From: Clusia tigrina | Taxonomy: Eukaryota > Arthropoda > Insecta > Diptera > Clusiidae | Reading direction: 5' to 3' | DNA: 64,000 nt | NCBI GenBank assembly: GCA_920105625.2 | Contig: OV050030.1 | Coordinates: 211,528,325 to 211,592,324 of the forward strand | In this document: positions 43,843 through 54,135 of the stretch, piece after piece | Layout of the letters: every line of letters starts with the position of its first letter | How positions within the stretch are numbered: the first letter of the stretch is position 1 | The notes under the pieces: generated by a model | Seen by the model: only the letters and a program-made list of their open reading frames with translations | Databases searched by the model: none | Told to the model about the DNA's origin: nothing | Program-made: the position numbers and the translations under genes

Positions 43843-44244
43843 AAAATATTCAAACAATTTTTAAATTTAAAAAAAAACTGTATCCATATTTAATTTAATA
43901 AGTTTAAACATTTATATTTTATCTAAGATTAATTTAATCAAAAGCCGATAATCCTGGTAGCTAGTGCTTTCTTAATTATAATTTTAATTGTTATTAATAA
44001 ATAATAATAAATCAAAACACAGCAGCGCATACAACTTTACGAAGTTAATAGGAAAATAATTAAGAAGATAATAATCAAAGTAACAAGCAAATAAAATCCA
44101 CATAGAAAGGATTCCAACGTTATAAACATCTAAAATATTGTGACTGCAACATTTGTTATTCCTCGAGAATGAAGCAACATTTTAAGATTTTGTACTAAAA
44201 CGGGGAATGTCGCATATTCTTTATTTACTGTATTTGGTTCTATT

Positions 44245-44945
44245 ATGATCTCCATATTCTGCACACACATTATTATGGACCCCATGTATATTTCTGCCAA
44301 TTTTTATTCCGCTTGCATCAATACGTATGTTAGGTAGGTATGCTAATTTTAATTTTAGACCCGAAAGTTCCTTATATCAAACGTGGGCGTGTCTTTTCTC
44401 AGATCAGCCCCAATTGTTGCAGATAGCTTTGTAATGTCCATATGTTCCCTACCGTAAATCTCTACCAGATCTTAGTTATTAATATTTGTTAATAGTGGGC
44501 GTGGCAGTTAATATATACCACCCACTCTTTGCACAGTGTTCAGTCGGGCCCACATCTCCATAACTGCCAAATAACATCAAGATTCCGTCAATTAGACCGA
44601 AGTTATAGTCATTTTAAAAAAGGTCGAGACAAGTTCCTTATATGGGAGGTAAGCGTGGTCTTTGTCCAAATCGGCCCATATAGCAATCTGGTTCTGTATC
44701 TTTGTCCAGGCTACATTTTTGCAAAATTTCATTAAGATAGCTCTAACGGTGTAGAAAAAAAGTGGTCACAGACGGAGACGGACGGACAAAATAAAAATTG
44801 CTTAGAAAGTGATTCTGATCATATCTGTATATATATGTCCATACCTACCACGCCTCCTTCTTGAAATTGCAACCCCTCTCAAAAGCACAAAATTAGTATA
44901 CCCTATTTACCTTTTTTAAAGGTAAAGGGTATAAATACCAGACGT
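44245..44945. repeat. Family A repeat, copy 3, right part
   Basis: Continues from 39660 after the 8-bp duplication and ends with GTATACCCTATTTACC ... GTAAAGGGTATA as in copy 1. The GACGGAGACGGACGGAC run is at about 44772. Confidence 0.88.
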
Positions 44946-45200
44946 CCAATTTTGTGTAGTGACTGGCAATATTATAATAATATATTCGACGGTCCTAGTT
45001 AAACCTTGAACTCCCATTAGAAACCACATAAAACATTAAAATTGAATAATTCTTCCAAACCCTTTGTTTCATGTAGTCGCGTGGGTGGTTGGTATTGAAC
45101 TGCTCTTTATATAAACTCTAATTTTAATGTAAAGCTCGCTCTCTCTCGCTCTCTCACTCTCTCTCTCAGTAAGTAATACAAGCTTGCTGCCTAGTAAACA
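44946..45200 (-). repeat. Probable LTR of a decayed Gypsy element
   Basis: Non-coding. On the minus strand it has a TATA-like TTTATATAAAGAGCAG near 45100-45115 and a (GAGA)n run (45133-45170). It follows the RNase H fragment directly, as a 3' LTR would after a large deletion. Boundaries are not certain. Confidence 0.4.
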
Positions 45201-46000
45201 GAGCCTAAGCTGAGTCACGTTAAGTGCACTTTTTGAAGTGCATTAAATTTCCTCTCCGCCGCAATGAGCGCTCGAGAAACGAAAGCAATAGGTTTTCCAC
45301 TTCTGTTGCGCAACGAACATGAAAGAGTTTCAGCCATTGCCACATTTGAAGCATCCGTTTCCAATATTATAGGCCGGTTATGCTCAGAAGTTGCTAGAAA
45401 TCCAACAGATGTGAATTCCTTCTCAAGTTTTTTTATAGGTTTCTTGACTAGCTTTCCTCCAAACAAATTTAGAATTCTTGAGAAACAATGACTATAGAGG
45501 AATGATTTTAGAACAATAATTTACCAATCCAACAAAAGCTCTTACTGCCGATATATTCTTAACGGCAGGTGCCTGTACTACTGACAGTATTCTTTCTTTA
45601 TTCTTAGATTTCTTTTCCGGAGTTATATCATAACCAAATTTTATGAAATTTGTTTGTAAAGAAAACATTTTTACTCTTATTCAAATGCACACCAATTGCT
45701 TTTAACATGCTAAGTACCTTAACGAATATGCCCTTGTCCCCTCCAAACGTCGCTTCAGAATTTACTACGTTAGGAAACCCTCCATATTTTCTGATTTATT
45801 TTGGAATATTTCTGCTGCCAGCTTAACTAAAATTGGTAACACTTTAAAAATGGCGATATATGTACTCCATGTATAGAGAAGCTGCTTGAAATGTGAACTA
45901 ATTCCCCTTAAAGAGTGCACATATTCTCGTGTTATACCTGAGAATTTAATTTGTTTGTAAGAGATGTATTCGTCATCTTTTAAACTGTCTGGAATCTTCC
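45201..46000 (-). pseudogene. Gypsy RT-RNase H fragment
   Basis: The frame 45466-45215 gives RNase H: RPIILETDASNVAMAETLSC and KPIAFVSRALIAAERKFNAL. Upstream, 45990-45490 has decayed RT (FVKVLSMLKAIGVHLNKSK, then a stretch like A-F-V-G-L-V-N-Y). The RT palm is missing. It belongs with the protease fragment at 50697-50971: the LOA-like insertion at 46009-50688 separates them. Confidence 0.75.
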
Positions 46001-46008
46001 ATAATGAG
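46001..46008. repeat. 8-bp target duplication, left copy
   Basis: ATAATGAG, repeated at 50689-50696 right after the CTAC tail. It fixes the ends of the LOA-like insertion. Confidence 0.85.
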
Positions 46009-46405
46009 TGACTGCTCTTCGTGAAGAGCAGTCACCTTGTCGGGGTACGAAGGCTTAAGTGATTGCAATGACGCAATGGGTTAGGATGGCGGAGTTTTGG
46101 CTCTTATGGGATTACCCTAGCCGGACTGACTACTGCGGAGAAATCCAACTAAGAACTGTCTCCCTCCTAATCCAGGGTGTTCTTGGGATCGTGCCCATTG
46201 GATGTTGTTTTGCAGCCAGGAGGTTAATTAGGCTGTATCCTAACGGAGCTCCCCTTCCTGGCACCAGGCCGCCTCAGGTAGTAACGGTGGCCTTGCTGTG
46301 GTACGGGGCGCTGCCACAGTTGACCAACCCATTCCCCTTTCAAATTTTTGGCTGCCTTATCTTGATTAAGAACCAAATGAATAATTTAAAAAAAAAAAAA
46401 CTGAC

Positions 46406-47071
46406 GTGGGGTCTCTAAACGCTATTTCGGATGGGAATCCAAAATCCTCTGCACACTCTGCGGCGGCTATTGTAGCTAAGGACGACGAGCATGGCACAAG
46501 CAAAGCCACGTGCTGCGATAGTGTTGCTAACCAGGGAACCAAAAGGTTCTATAAGGTAAAAAGGGGTGCTCTTCGGACGGTGGAACGCTTGTCGCGGATC
46601 CCAGAGAAGGAGAGGACGGTGAAGCAGAAGGCTTCCCTCGAGTGGGCGACGAAAGTCGTGAAGGAGTCTCAAGCTCCAACACAACAGGCTACAAAACGTC
46701 AACGGTCCCTAGAAGAGAACGCCGAATCTCTGGCTACTCTAGTGAAATCCAATTGGGTCGTGGGCTATGGCTTCTCATCCACAAGCCTTAAGATCTACAA
46801 AAAGGATGGGCAACCGTCTTACACGGATCAAGCGGTAAGGAATCCCGCAGGGGTAACTGCTGATCCTGCTGCTGCTGAGGACTCCGCCATGCACCCGAAA
46901 CGCAGTGACTCTATGTCAACTGTGGGGGGTTTGGAGAGTCTCCTAGGGACAACCACACTCAGTGAGGACGAAGTCCTTCTGGAGTCAGACTCGGAGTCTG
47001 AGGCTGATGTCACGGTGGTGGAGGTGACCAGCGCTACAAGTAGCAGAGTGGCTACGAATAGTGCAGATTAA
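46406..47071 (+). CDS. LOA-like ORF1 protein, copy 3
   Basis: A 221-codon frame: basic N-terminal half (KRFYKVKRGALRTVERLSRI, ATKRQRSLEENAES), a short GYGFSSTSLKIYKKDGQPSY segment similar to GYGFSSISLKFYRSDNQ-type sequence in copy 2, and an acidic Ser-rich end. Compared with copy 2, most of the conserved middle domain is missing, so it is an internal deletion. It ends in GCAGATTAA overlapping the ORF2 start. Confidence 0.72.
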   Translation: MGSLNAISDGNPKSSAHSAAAIVAKDDEHGTSKATCCDSVANQGTKRFYKVKRGALRTVERLSRIPEKERTVKQKASLEWATKVVKESQAPTQQATKRQRSLEENAESLATLVKSNWVVGYGFSSTSLKIYKKDGQPSYTDQAVRNPAGVTADPAAAEDSAMHPKRSDSMSTVGGLESLLGTTTLSEDEVLLESDSESEADVTVVEVTSATSSRVATNSAD

Positions 47072-48005
47072 CCTCCATCACTCGAAGGTGGCGTCTGCCA
47101 GCCTTCAGCTCCGTCTTGCAAAAGGCGGAGTAGACGTTGTCCTGATCCAAGAACCCTGGACACACGGGGACTTGGTATGTGGTCTCAGGACTGAAAATTA
47201 TAGCTTGCTGTATACCGTAAGTGAAGGAAGACCTAGGTCTTGTATCCTCATTAGGAATAATGTTAGCTCATTTATTCTCCCCAATTACAGCAACAAGGAT
47301 TTAACGGCCGTCTGCCTGGGAACTGGCAAGGGACGGTACTGGTTGGTCTCGGCCTATATGGCGCATGACCATGAGATCCTCCCAGAAGCCAACCTACAGA
47401 AGCTTGTTGTGGATGCAAAGGCTCAACGGGTGGCTGTTATTATTGGATGCGATGCCAATGCGCACTATGACATCTGGGGTAGCACGGATGTCAATGAACG
47501 AGGTGAGTCATTATATGAATATATTGTAACGACTAACCTTTCTGTATGCAATAAGGGGTCAGAACCCACTTTTATTACTGCTAATAGGCAAGAAGTGCTT
47601 GACTTAACCCTTGCCTCCGAATCAATTTTTGATCGGATCTCAAATTGGAGAGTTCTAGAGGAACATTCCTTTTCGGATCATAGGTTAATTCAGTTTGATC
47701 TTCTAGATAGTCTACCTAGCCCTAAGGCTTTTAGAAATGTCAGGAAAGCAAACTGGGACCTCTACAAGGTGACTGTAGCTAGACTACTACCTCAGAACCC
47801 CACAAGCACAAGCACGTGTGACGAAATTGATAGATCTGTGGAGGTTCTAACGGTTGCTCTTAATAAGGCTCTATTGGTCTCTTGCCCCCTCAGTAGACCC
47901 AGGGGGAAAAAACCCTCATGGTGGGGGGAGGAAATTAGGGGACTCAGACAAAACTGTAGGAGACTTTTCAACAGCGCAAAGAAGTCTAGAGATAGTGCAG
48001 ACTGA
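47061..48005 (+). CDS. LOA-like ORF2 endonuclease, copy 3
   Basis: 314 codons: MQINLHHSKVASASLQLRLA, VVLIQEPWTHGDLVCGLRTE, SAYMAHDHEILPEANL, IGCDANAHYDIWGSTDVNER and EHSFSDHRLIQFDL. All recognisable catalytic residues of the apurinic-type endonuclease are there. A TGA at 48003-48005 ends it in the linker before RT. It is very like the copy 2 endonuclease. Confidence 0.88.
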   Translation: MQINLHHSKVASASLQLRLAKGGVDVVLIQEPWTHGDLVCGLRTENYSLLYTVSEGRPRSCILIRNNVSSFILPNYSNKDLTAVCLGTGKGRYWLVSAYMAHDHEILPEANLQKLVVDAKAQRVAVIIGCDANAHYDIWGSTDVNERGESLYEYIVTTNLSVCNKGSEPTFITANRQEVLDLTLASESIFDRISNWRVLEEHSFSDHRLIQFDLLDSLPSPKAFRNVRKANWDLYKVTVARLLPQNPTSTSTCDEIDRSVEVLTVALNKALLVSCPLSRPRGKKPSWWGEEIRGLRQNCRRLFNSAKKSRDSAD

Positions 48006-48116
48006 GCTTTATATAAGGCAGCACTCAGAGCCTTCAAAAGTAAGCTTAGGAAAGCACAGAGAGAATCGTAGAGGAACTTTTGCGGTGACGTAGAAGATAT
48101 CTCTGAGACGTCCAGG

Positions 48117-49107
48117 TTGAGGAAGATCCTATCAACTGCTCCAATGGTACCTGGTTACCTGAGGAGGGAGGATGGATCCTGGACTTCAAATAGTAATGAG
48201 ACTCTAGAGCTTTTTCTGGAGACTCACTTCCCTGGTTGCTCGAGCACCATTCCGCGGAGAACGAAGCCCAGCGGGAATGTAGTTGAAGTCAACTCAGACA
48301 TAGTCACGAAACCAAAATTGCAATGGGCTATCCATAGCTTCAAACCATTTAAAGCATCTGGCCCAGATGGTGTAGCTCCAATTGAAATTCAGCAGTCAGA
48401 AAATCTTATAATAGAGTGGCTGTTAAAGATCTTTAATAGTTGTCTTGAATTAGCGTATATTCCAGACTCATGGAAGCATGTGAGGGTAATTTTTATACCC
48501 AAGGCCGGCAAAAGCTCGCACACAGCTCCAGGGGACTTAAGACCCATTAGTTTGTCCTCCTTCTGTCTAAAAATCCTGGAAAGGTTGTTAGATATTCATC
48601 TGAGGCTCACTATAGACAGACAGAAGCTGTCAGTCTCTCAGCATGCCTACTTTAAAGGGTAAATCGGTGGAGACCGCTTTACACTCCTTAGTCTCTAGGA
48701 TAGAGTGCTCCCTGCACAACAAGGAGTTCTACCTAGTGGCTTTCCTGGACATTGAGGGAGCTTTTAACAATATCAAATCAGACGCAATAATCGGTGCGAT
48801 GCGAAACTTGGAGGTGGAACCCGCCATTAGCAGGTGGATTGAAAACATGCTTAGTAGCAGGATAATCAATTCACAGCTGGGGGCGGCGTTGGCCAAGAAG
48901 TCCGTGTGCAGAGGCACACCTCAAGGTGGAGTTCTTTCACCCCTGCTCTGGAATCTTGCGATAAATCAGCTGCTTGTTCGACTGGAGAGGGAAGGGTGCA
49001 AGGTGGTTGCGTATGCGGATGATGTTGCTATTAGTACCTCGGGTAAATATATATCTACTTTGAGGGACTTGATGCAAAACATGCTGAAAACAGAGAGAAT
49101 TCTCTAA
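48117..49107 (+). pseudogene. LOA-like RT, copy 3
   Basis: Two overlapping frames (48117-48662 and 48643-49107) give RT: FKPFKASGPDGVAPIEIQQS, VRVIFIPKAGKSSH, GDLRPISLSSFCLKILERLL; then GKSVETALHSLVSRIECSLH, FLDIEGAFNNIKSDAII, CRGTPQGGVLSPLLWNLAIN and AYADDVAISTSG with YADD. A single frame change lies near 48655; a stop at 49105 precedes the thumb. Confidence 0.9.
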
Positions 49108-49126
49108 ATGGACTACTGACTGAGGG

Positions 49127-50593
49127 TTGGGGGTTAGTCCGACCAAGACTAAGCTGGTACTCTTCACTAGGAAGTATAAAATTCCTCAATTTATTGCTCC
49201 AAAACTAATGGGTGTAGATATTGACGTTGTCGAGGAGGCTAAATATCTGGGCGTGATCCTAGATAGGAAGCTGAATTGGAAGGCTAATATAAGCGAGCGC
49301 ATTAGGAAGGCTCAGGTAGCTCTGTACTCTTGCAAAAGAGTTATAGGCAAAAAATGGGGGTTACAGCCTAAGGTAGCCTATTGGATATATACAGCTGTGG
49401 TAAGACCAGTCCTTTTCTATGGGGTGCTTGCTTGGTGGACAGCCCTAAGTAAGTCCACATACAATAGGCTGATAACAAAGGTACAAAGAACGGCAGAGGT
49501 ATTCATAAGTAGTGCCATTAGAACGACTCCAACGGCAGCATTGGATATTATGCTCAATCTGCTGCCTGTTAGGCTTTTTGGCGAAAAAATTGCTGCAAAC
49601 TCAGCTATCAGGCTAAAAGCTACGCATTAATGGGATGCCAGGAATATAGGTCATGCGTCCATTTTAAGACATTTTGAGGGTATTCCTGACTCTTTCGACT
49701 ACATCACACCAATGTACGCCTTCAATGGTATGTGCAAGATCTCCATTCCCACTAGGGACGAATGGAATGATGGCATCCCCCCCTCGTGTAGAAGGGGTTC
49801 ACATCTACACAGATGGATCCAAGCTACAGAGTAGGGTGGGAGGTGATGTATTCTCAGAAGATTTGGATATTAACATGTCCTTTAGGATGCCCGACCACTG
49901 TAGTGTTTTTCAGGCAGAGGTCGCGGCTATAGAGGCAGCACTGTCTTGGCCAAGGAAGAAGAATATATCTGGACTTGATATTTGCATTCTGTCCGACAGC
50001 CAAGCTGCTTTGCGCTCCCTGGATTCGGTTATTATCGCCTCAAAAGCCGTCAAGAGCTGCCGCAAATCTTTAGACGAGATAGCTAAGCAGACCCGTCTGC
50101 ATCTGTGCTGGGTCACAGTGATATTCCAGGCGGATGAACCAGATAGGTCGCAATTCGGTATTCCTATTGCCACATGTAAGCTCTTAGTAAATACAATATC
50201 CTTAGGAAAGCGGGCAGGCGCTGGTCTGAACTTTCAAGATGTAAAATAGCTAGACAAACCAGGCCAGAGATAAATGTCAAGCGCTCTAAGGACCTACTGG
50301 CTTTAAATAGACAAAGCATAGGTCCCGTGATTAGTGTCTTAACGGGACACTGGACTCTAGGCACACACGGGTGTAGGCTGGGGATCGCCTCTAATGACTT
50401 CTGCAGGAGTTGCATGGACGAGGAGGAGGAAGAGTCTACTGCTCACCTGTTGTGCACGTGTCCAGCTTTGTCCAGAAGGAGGCGCACTTTCCTAGGCGAT
50501 TACTTTTTGGACTCCTTGGGAGATGATATCTCAACAAAGAAGATTAGCTCCATCAACTGCATCATTAAAAGCTCCAAATGGCTGGACCTTTGA
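49127..50593 (+). pseudogene. LOA-like RT thumb, RNase H and tail, copy 3
   Basis: 49127-49630 is the thumb (TKTKLVLFTRKYKIPQFIAP, YLGVILDRKLNWKANISERI). 49674-50249 has RNase H (VHIYTDGSKLQSRVGGDVFS, VFQAEVAAIEAALSW, ILSDSQAALRSL), but the G-H-S motif region is partly replaced or lost after CWVTVIFQAD. 50327-50593 has the tail ISVLTGHWTLGTHG and the Cys/His motif DFCRSCMDEEEEESTAHLLC. Stops separate the blocks. Confidence 0.85.
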
Positions 50594-50696
50594 AGGGGAT
50601 GGGACCTGCTGTCCCATGCGGTATCACAAGGGGTCAATGTTGGCCTAAGTGCGCCCTTTTCGGGTGGGCGCTTTACCTACCTACCTACATAATGAG

Positions 50697-50971
50697 AATT
50701 CCGCCCCAGTGACTATTAAAAATGTCATGAATTCTGTTTTGTGTTTAATAGTAATATAATACATATTACCATCGAAAATTCTGTAAATTTCTAATTTCCA
50801 GGCCGCGCTCGTTTCCCGCATCACCATACGATACCGCATATAATCGTATTCGGTGAGTATTATTCCGCTATATGTTGCTTGTGTTTGTGGTAGTTCGGAT
50901 CTGTCTTTGCCGTTGGTCATTCTGATGTTGCAGGGTTTGTATTGTGTTGGTATAATTTGAAGGTCTTGCAT
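50697..50971 (-). pseudogene. Gypsy protease-region fragment
   Basis: The frame reads MQDLQIIPTQYKPCNIRMTN ... and ends in FLIVTGAEFSL before the LOA-like tail; the last part looks like a retropepsin active site with D-T-G-A changed to V-T-G-A. It starts only 63 bp from an LTR end at 51034, so gag is largely or wholly deleted. Beyond the LOA-like insertion the element continues at 46000-45201. The first 60 residues I do not recognise. Confidence 0.6.
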
Positions 50972-51033
50972 TTATATGACTGTATGCTTGTAATTACTGT
51001 CTGTTATTATAGTTAATTGTCCCAAACGTGTTG

Positions 51034-51158
51034 TGTAACGACGCAAATTTGCTGGAGTATACTCGCCGGATCGCCAGGGGTCGTATACAGAAACATTTCT
51101 GAGTTTATAATTGTAGTTATATTGTTTGAAATTATTTGCCTTGACTTTATTGTTGTTG
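51034..51158 (-). repeat. LTR end with the shared terminal motif
   Basis: The plus strand starts TGTAACGACGCAAATTTGC and continues CCAGGGGTCGTATACAGAA, the terminal motif shared with 3863, 6547, 13438 and 56674. It is the 3' end of a minus-strand LTR, interrupted by a Jockey-like insertion whose poly(A) starts at 51159. The rest of this LTR may lie right of 55300. Confidence 0.7.
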
Positions 51159-51368
51159 TTTTTTTTTTTTTTTTTTTTAAACATTTCATTTATTTATTGA
51201 ATTCACTCATTTCGAGCCTAAAAATAAGTAATTAAATCTTGAGAAATAAATTAACTATATTTATCCCGCACTAGTGTTTGGGCTTAGTATTAAATTTCAA
51301 TACTTTTTTGCCTTTTAGTTTTAATTCAATTTAAATTCATTTCATTTTAGTATCTTATATAGTAATTA

Positions 51369-53010
51369 TTAAATATTTAGTACATTTAATATAAGTAAGT
51401 CCAATCTTTTGAGGCGTGTTGCTGTTTTAATTCTAGCTACATTTTTTACCAATTGATTTGAGTGCTCTCGTAGTTTTTTTTTGTGTTTGAGCATAATCTC
51501 TGTGAGCTCACTTTTAACAAGAGGAATGTTGAGGTCCTTATGAATGTCAGCATTTCTAACGCACCAAGGCGCACCCGTGATTGCACGCAAGATTTTCGAT
51601 TGCACTCGTTGTATCAGCTCGACGTTCGATGAACTAGCATTCCCCCTAAGCTCAGCTCCGTATGCCCAAATTGGTTTGATCACTGCCTTGTACAATAAAA
51701 GTTTATGTTGTAAACGAAGTCTTGACTTGGAGTTGAGTAGCCAATTTATTTTATGGGCCTTTAGCTTTATCTGCGTTCGTTTTGCCTCAATATGGTTCCG
51801 TTAGTCGTCTGCATGATGGACTCCTAGGTAAGTTACAGTATTCGATTGAGGAATAGCAACATTGTTTAGGGTAATCACTGGGCATGTTTCTTTCCTAAGT
51901 GTAAACGTAACATGAATGCTCTTGGTCTCATTTAACTTAATGCGCCAATTTGCCAGCCACACTTCCATTTTCTTCAAATGCTCCTCAAGGCGATTCGAAG
52001 TCACTATTGGATTGCTATGTATACTAAGAATAGCAGTGTCGTCTTCGAATGTTGAAGTGACTAGATGATCATCAGTAGGGAGGTCTGCAGTGAATAATGC
52101 ATATAGTACAGGACCCTACCTTGTGGAACCCCAGCAATAATATCAAAGTCGTTTGTGGTGTATTCTCCATATTTTACTCTGAACTTTCGGTTATCCAAAT
52201 ACGATTCGAGTAGCATGTGCATATTAACTGGTAAGAGTTTTTGAATTTTATATATTAATCCTGCATGCCAAACTCTGTCAAACGCCTGTGCAATATCTAA
52301 GAATATAGCAGAGCAGTATTTTTTGTCTTCAAAAGTATTTCGATTTGCACTAGTAATGCGGTTAATTTGCTCTATGGGTCTGTGATTCTTACGAAATCCA
52401 AATTGATGGTGGAGAATAATGTTGGATTTTTATATGTGCGGCTGCAGCTTTAGAAGAAGCAGTTTCTCAAATAATTTAGAAATCACTGGGAGCAAGCTTA
52501 TGGGCCGATAAGATGACGGTTGAGTTGCGTCTTTCCCGGGTTTTGGTATCATTGTAATTTGTGATATTTTCAAGGGTTGTGGAAAATACCTAAACATTGC
52601 ATTAAATAACTGCGTCACTATTTTGATGGCTATTTCAGGCAATTCCACAATCATTTTTGCGGTAATTAATTAAAATCCTGGTGCTTTTTTCGGGTTTAGG
52701 TGAGTTTTAATTGCAAGTTGCACTTCCTTCATTTTAACGTTAATCGGGATTAGTGGTATTTTAGGGGCCAAAAATGTTATTTCAAAACAGTTGGTTGGTT
52801 GGTTAGGTTGGAATACGGATTTGAGATGATTTGCAAACGCAGAGGCTTCCTCTTCGTCACTTCTTGCCCAAGTTCCATTATTTTGCCTGAGTGGTGGATG
52901 ACAGTCTTTAGGAGACTTTATATTTTTATAGGCTTTCCATAAAGAGTAGTTAGTATTTTGTGTTGGAGTTAGCGTCTCAGTATAGTTTTTCAAACTGTTC
53001 TCTAGCTCGC
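51369..53010 (-). pseudogene. Jockey-like reverse transcriptase, decayed
   Basis: From upstream to downstream on the minus strand: NYSLWKAYKNIKSPKDCHPP and TWARSDEEEASAFANHLKSV (52993-52670), ITMIPKPGKDATQPSSYRPI (52654-52430), decayed palm 52430-52010 with a GVPQG-like stretch near 52120, thumb KSIHVTFTLRKETCPVITLN (52004-51801), and IKPIWAYGAELRGNASSSNV with ILRAITGAPWCVRNADIHKD (51695-51369). At least five breaks. Confidence 0.87.
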
Positions 53011-53355
53011 AGTTCAGTGCTTCTCGGAGGCGTTTTTTGCTAATGCTAATTTCTGCTTGGCGTAAGGTGACCTATTTTGTTGCCACTCTCTTCTTAAGCG
53101 CCTTTTCTCCTTAACGAGCCTATCGAAAACTGCAGATGTTGTGCGAGTTGTTGCGGAGCGGGATAATGAGGCTGCTGGAGATGAGTGTGTTGCTACAGAT
53201 GTAAGAACGGAGTTGATGGCAAAAAGTGCCGAGTCAATATCGCTTGCACTCTTTAGTCGAGGATCAATGTTTATATGACTACTTACATATTGACGGTACC
53301 TGAGCCAGTTTGTTCTTTTGTTGGTTAGGTGACCTGTTTTCTTACCCAGTTGAGG

Positions 53356-53960
53356 TTATTTATGTAGACATATAATAACTGATGAATGATCAGATGCGGG
53401 CTCTAAACACGATTCTGCAGATAACAAGTTACCATCAATACCACTGGTTATCCCAAAATCGATGAGGTCGGGCGCTTTTTGAGGGTCAGAGGGCCAGTAT
53501 GTCGGTTGCCCTGAAGACACGAAGTCTAGGTTAGAACACCGATTTAGTAGTGCAGAGAACAGTTGTTTGCTTTGGGATTTATTAACCTGGAGCCCAAAAG
53601 GTATGTTTCGCATTATAATCACCTGCTGCCAAAAATTTGGTCCCCAATGATGTGAAGAATTGTGTGAATTGTAATTCAGTCACTGAGTATCTTGGAGGAC
53701 AGTAGACTGCGCTTAGAACAACTTTTTCCTCCCAGCATTGAAGACATATTGATGTTGCCTGCAGATAGTCCTTGGCATACTCTTCTAGTGCATGATGCTT
53801 AAATCTATCTCTTATTAATATACCCGTACCGCCATGTGCTTTATTGTCCGGATGGTTTGTCTTGTAGAATTTATATCCTGATATAACAAAATAATTTTTG
53901 TTTGTCAAGTGCGTTTCTGATAAAAGCATAATGTCACTTTGCCTAGTATGCAGGAAGTGT
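53356..53960 (-). pseudogene. Jockey-like endonuclease, two frames
   Basis: 53929-53582 gives MLLSETHLTNKNYFVISGYK, TNHPDNKAHGGTGILIRDRF, LSAVYCPPRYSVTELQF and AAGDYNAKHTFWAPG. After a frame change near 53590, 53622-53356 gives NKSQSKQLFSALLNRCSNLD, QPTYWPSDPQKAPDLIDFGI and EPASDHSSVIICL with the catalytic Ser-Asp-His. The endonuclease cuts target DNA in intact elements. 53010-53355 between it and the RT is a decayed linker. Confidence 0.88.
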
Positions 53961-54135
53961 TGAATTTCAAGTTTATGTTGGCTAATGCCGTTTGCATTCC
54001 AATGACATATCTTAATATAGTTCAGTTTTTACCAATGCATAAGTTGGTTTTAAATTTTCAACAACTCGTGCAACATGCTTTGCATTGATGTCATAAATTC
54101 TGTCATACAATTTGTTAATTTTTATATCATGGATT

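Larger units (their letters stand above)
41840..44011 (+). mobile_element. I-like non-LTR element, 5'-truncated
   Basis: It begins two bases after the Tc1/mariner duplication, within the RT coding region. RT (41879-42940) is followed by RNase H (about 43150-43842) and an untranslated tail ending in AATAAATAATAATAAA, like the (TAA)n tail of I elements. RNase H after RT is normal for the I clade. Confidence 0.82.
39661..44236. mobile_element. TIR DNA transposon with 8-bp target duplication
   Basis: Perfect TIRs of about 29 bp start CAAATACAGTAAATAAAGAA at both ends. The 8-bp duplication GTTCTATT lies at 39653-39660 and 44237-44244. An 8-bp duplication with CA-starting ends fits hAT or P superfamilies. 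No transposase of its own is recognised. Once the two inner insertions are subtracted, its own DNA is about 1.46 kb, so it is a non-autonomous element. Own DNA: 39661-40903 (no gene, AT-rich) and about 44012-44236. Confidence 0.88.
46009..50688 (+). mobile_element. LOA-like non-LTR element, copy 3, full length but dead
   Basis: 4680 bp between ATAATGAG duplications. It starts with a perfect palindrome (46009-46034), then a GC-richer leader to about 46405, ORF1, ORF2 and a CTACCTACCTAC tail (50676-50688). ORF2 is broken into about six frames. The two flanks read on into each other as a decayed Gypsy element. Confidence 0.92.

Noticed and set aside
44946..45200. Promoter of an independent gene near the GAGA run and TATA-like box
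   Set aside because: More simply explained as the LTR of the adjacent Gypsy fragment; no host coding sequence follows.
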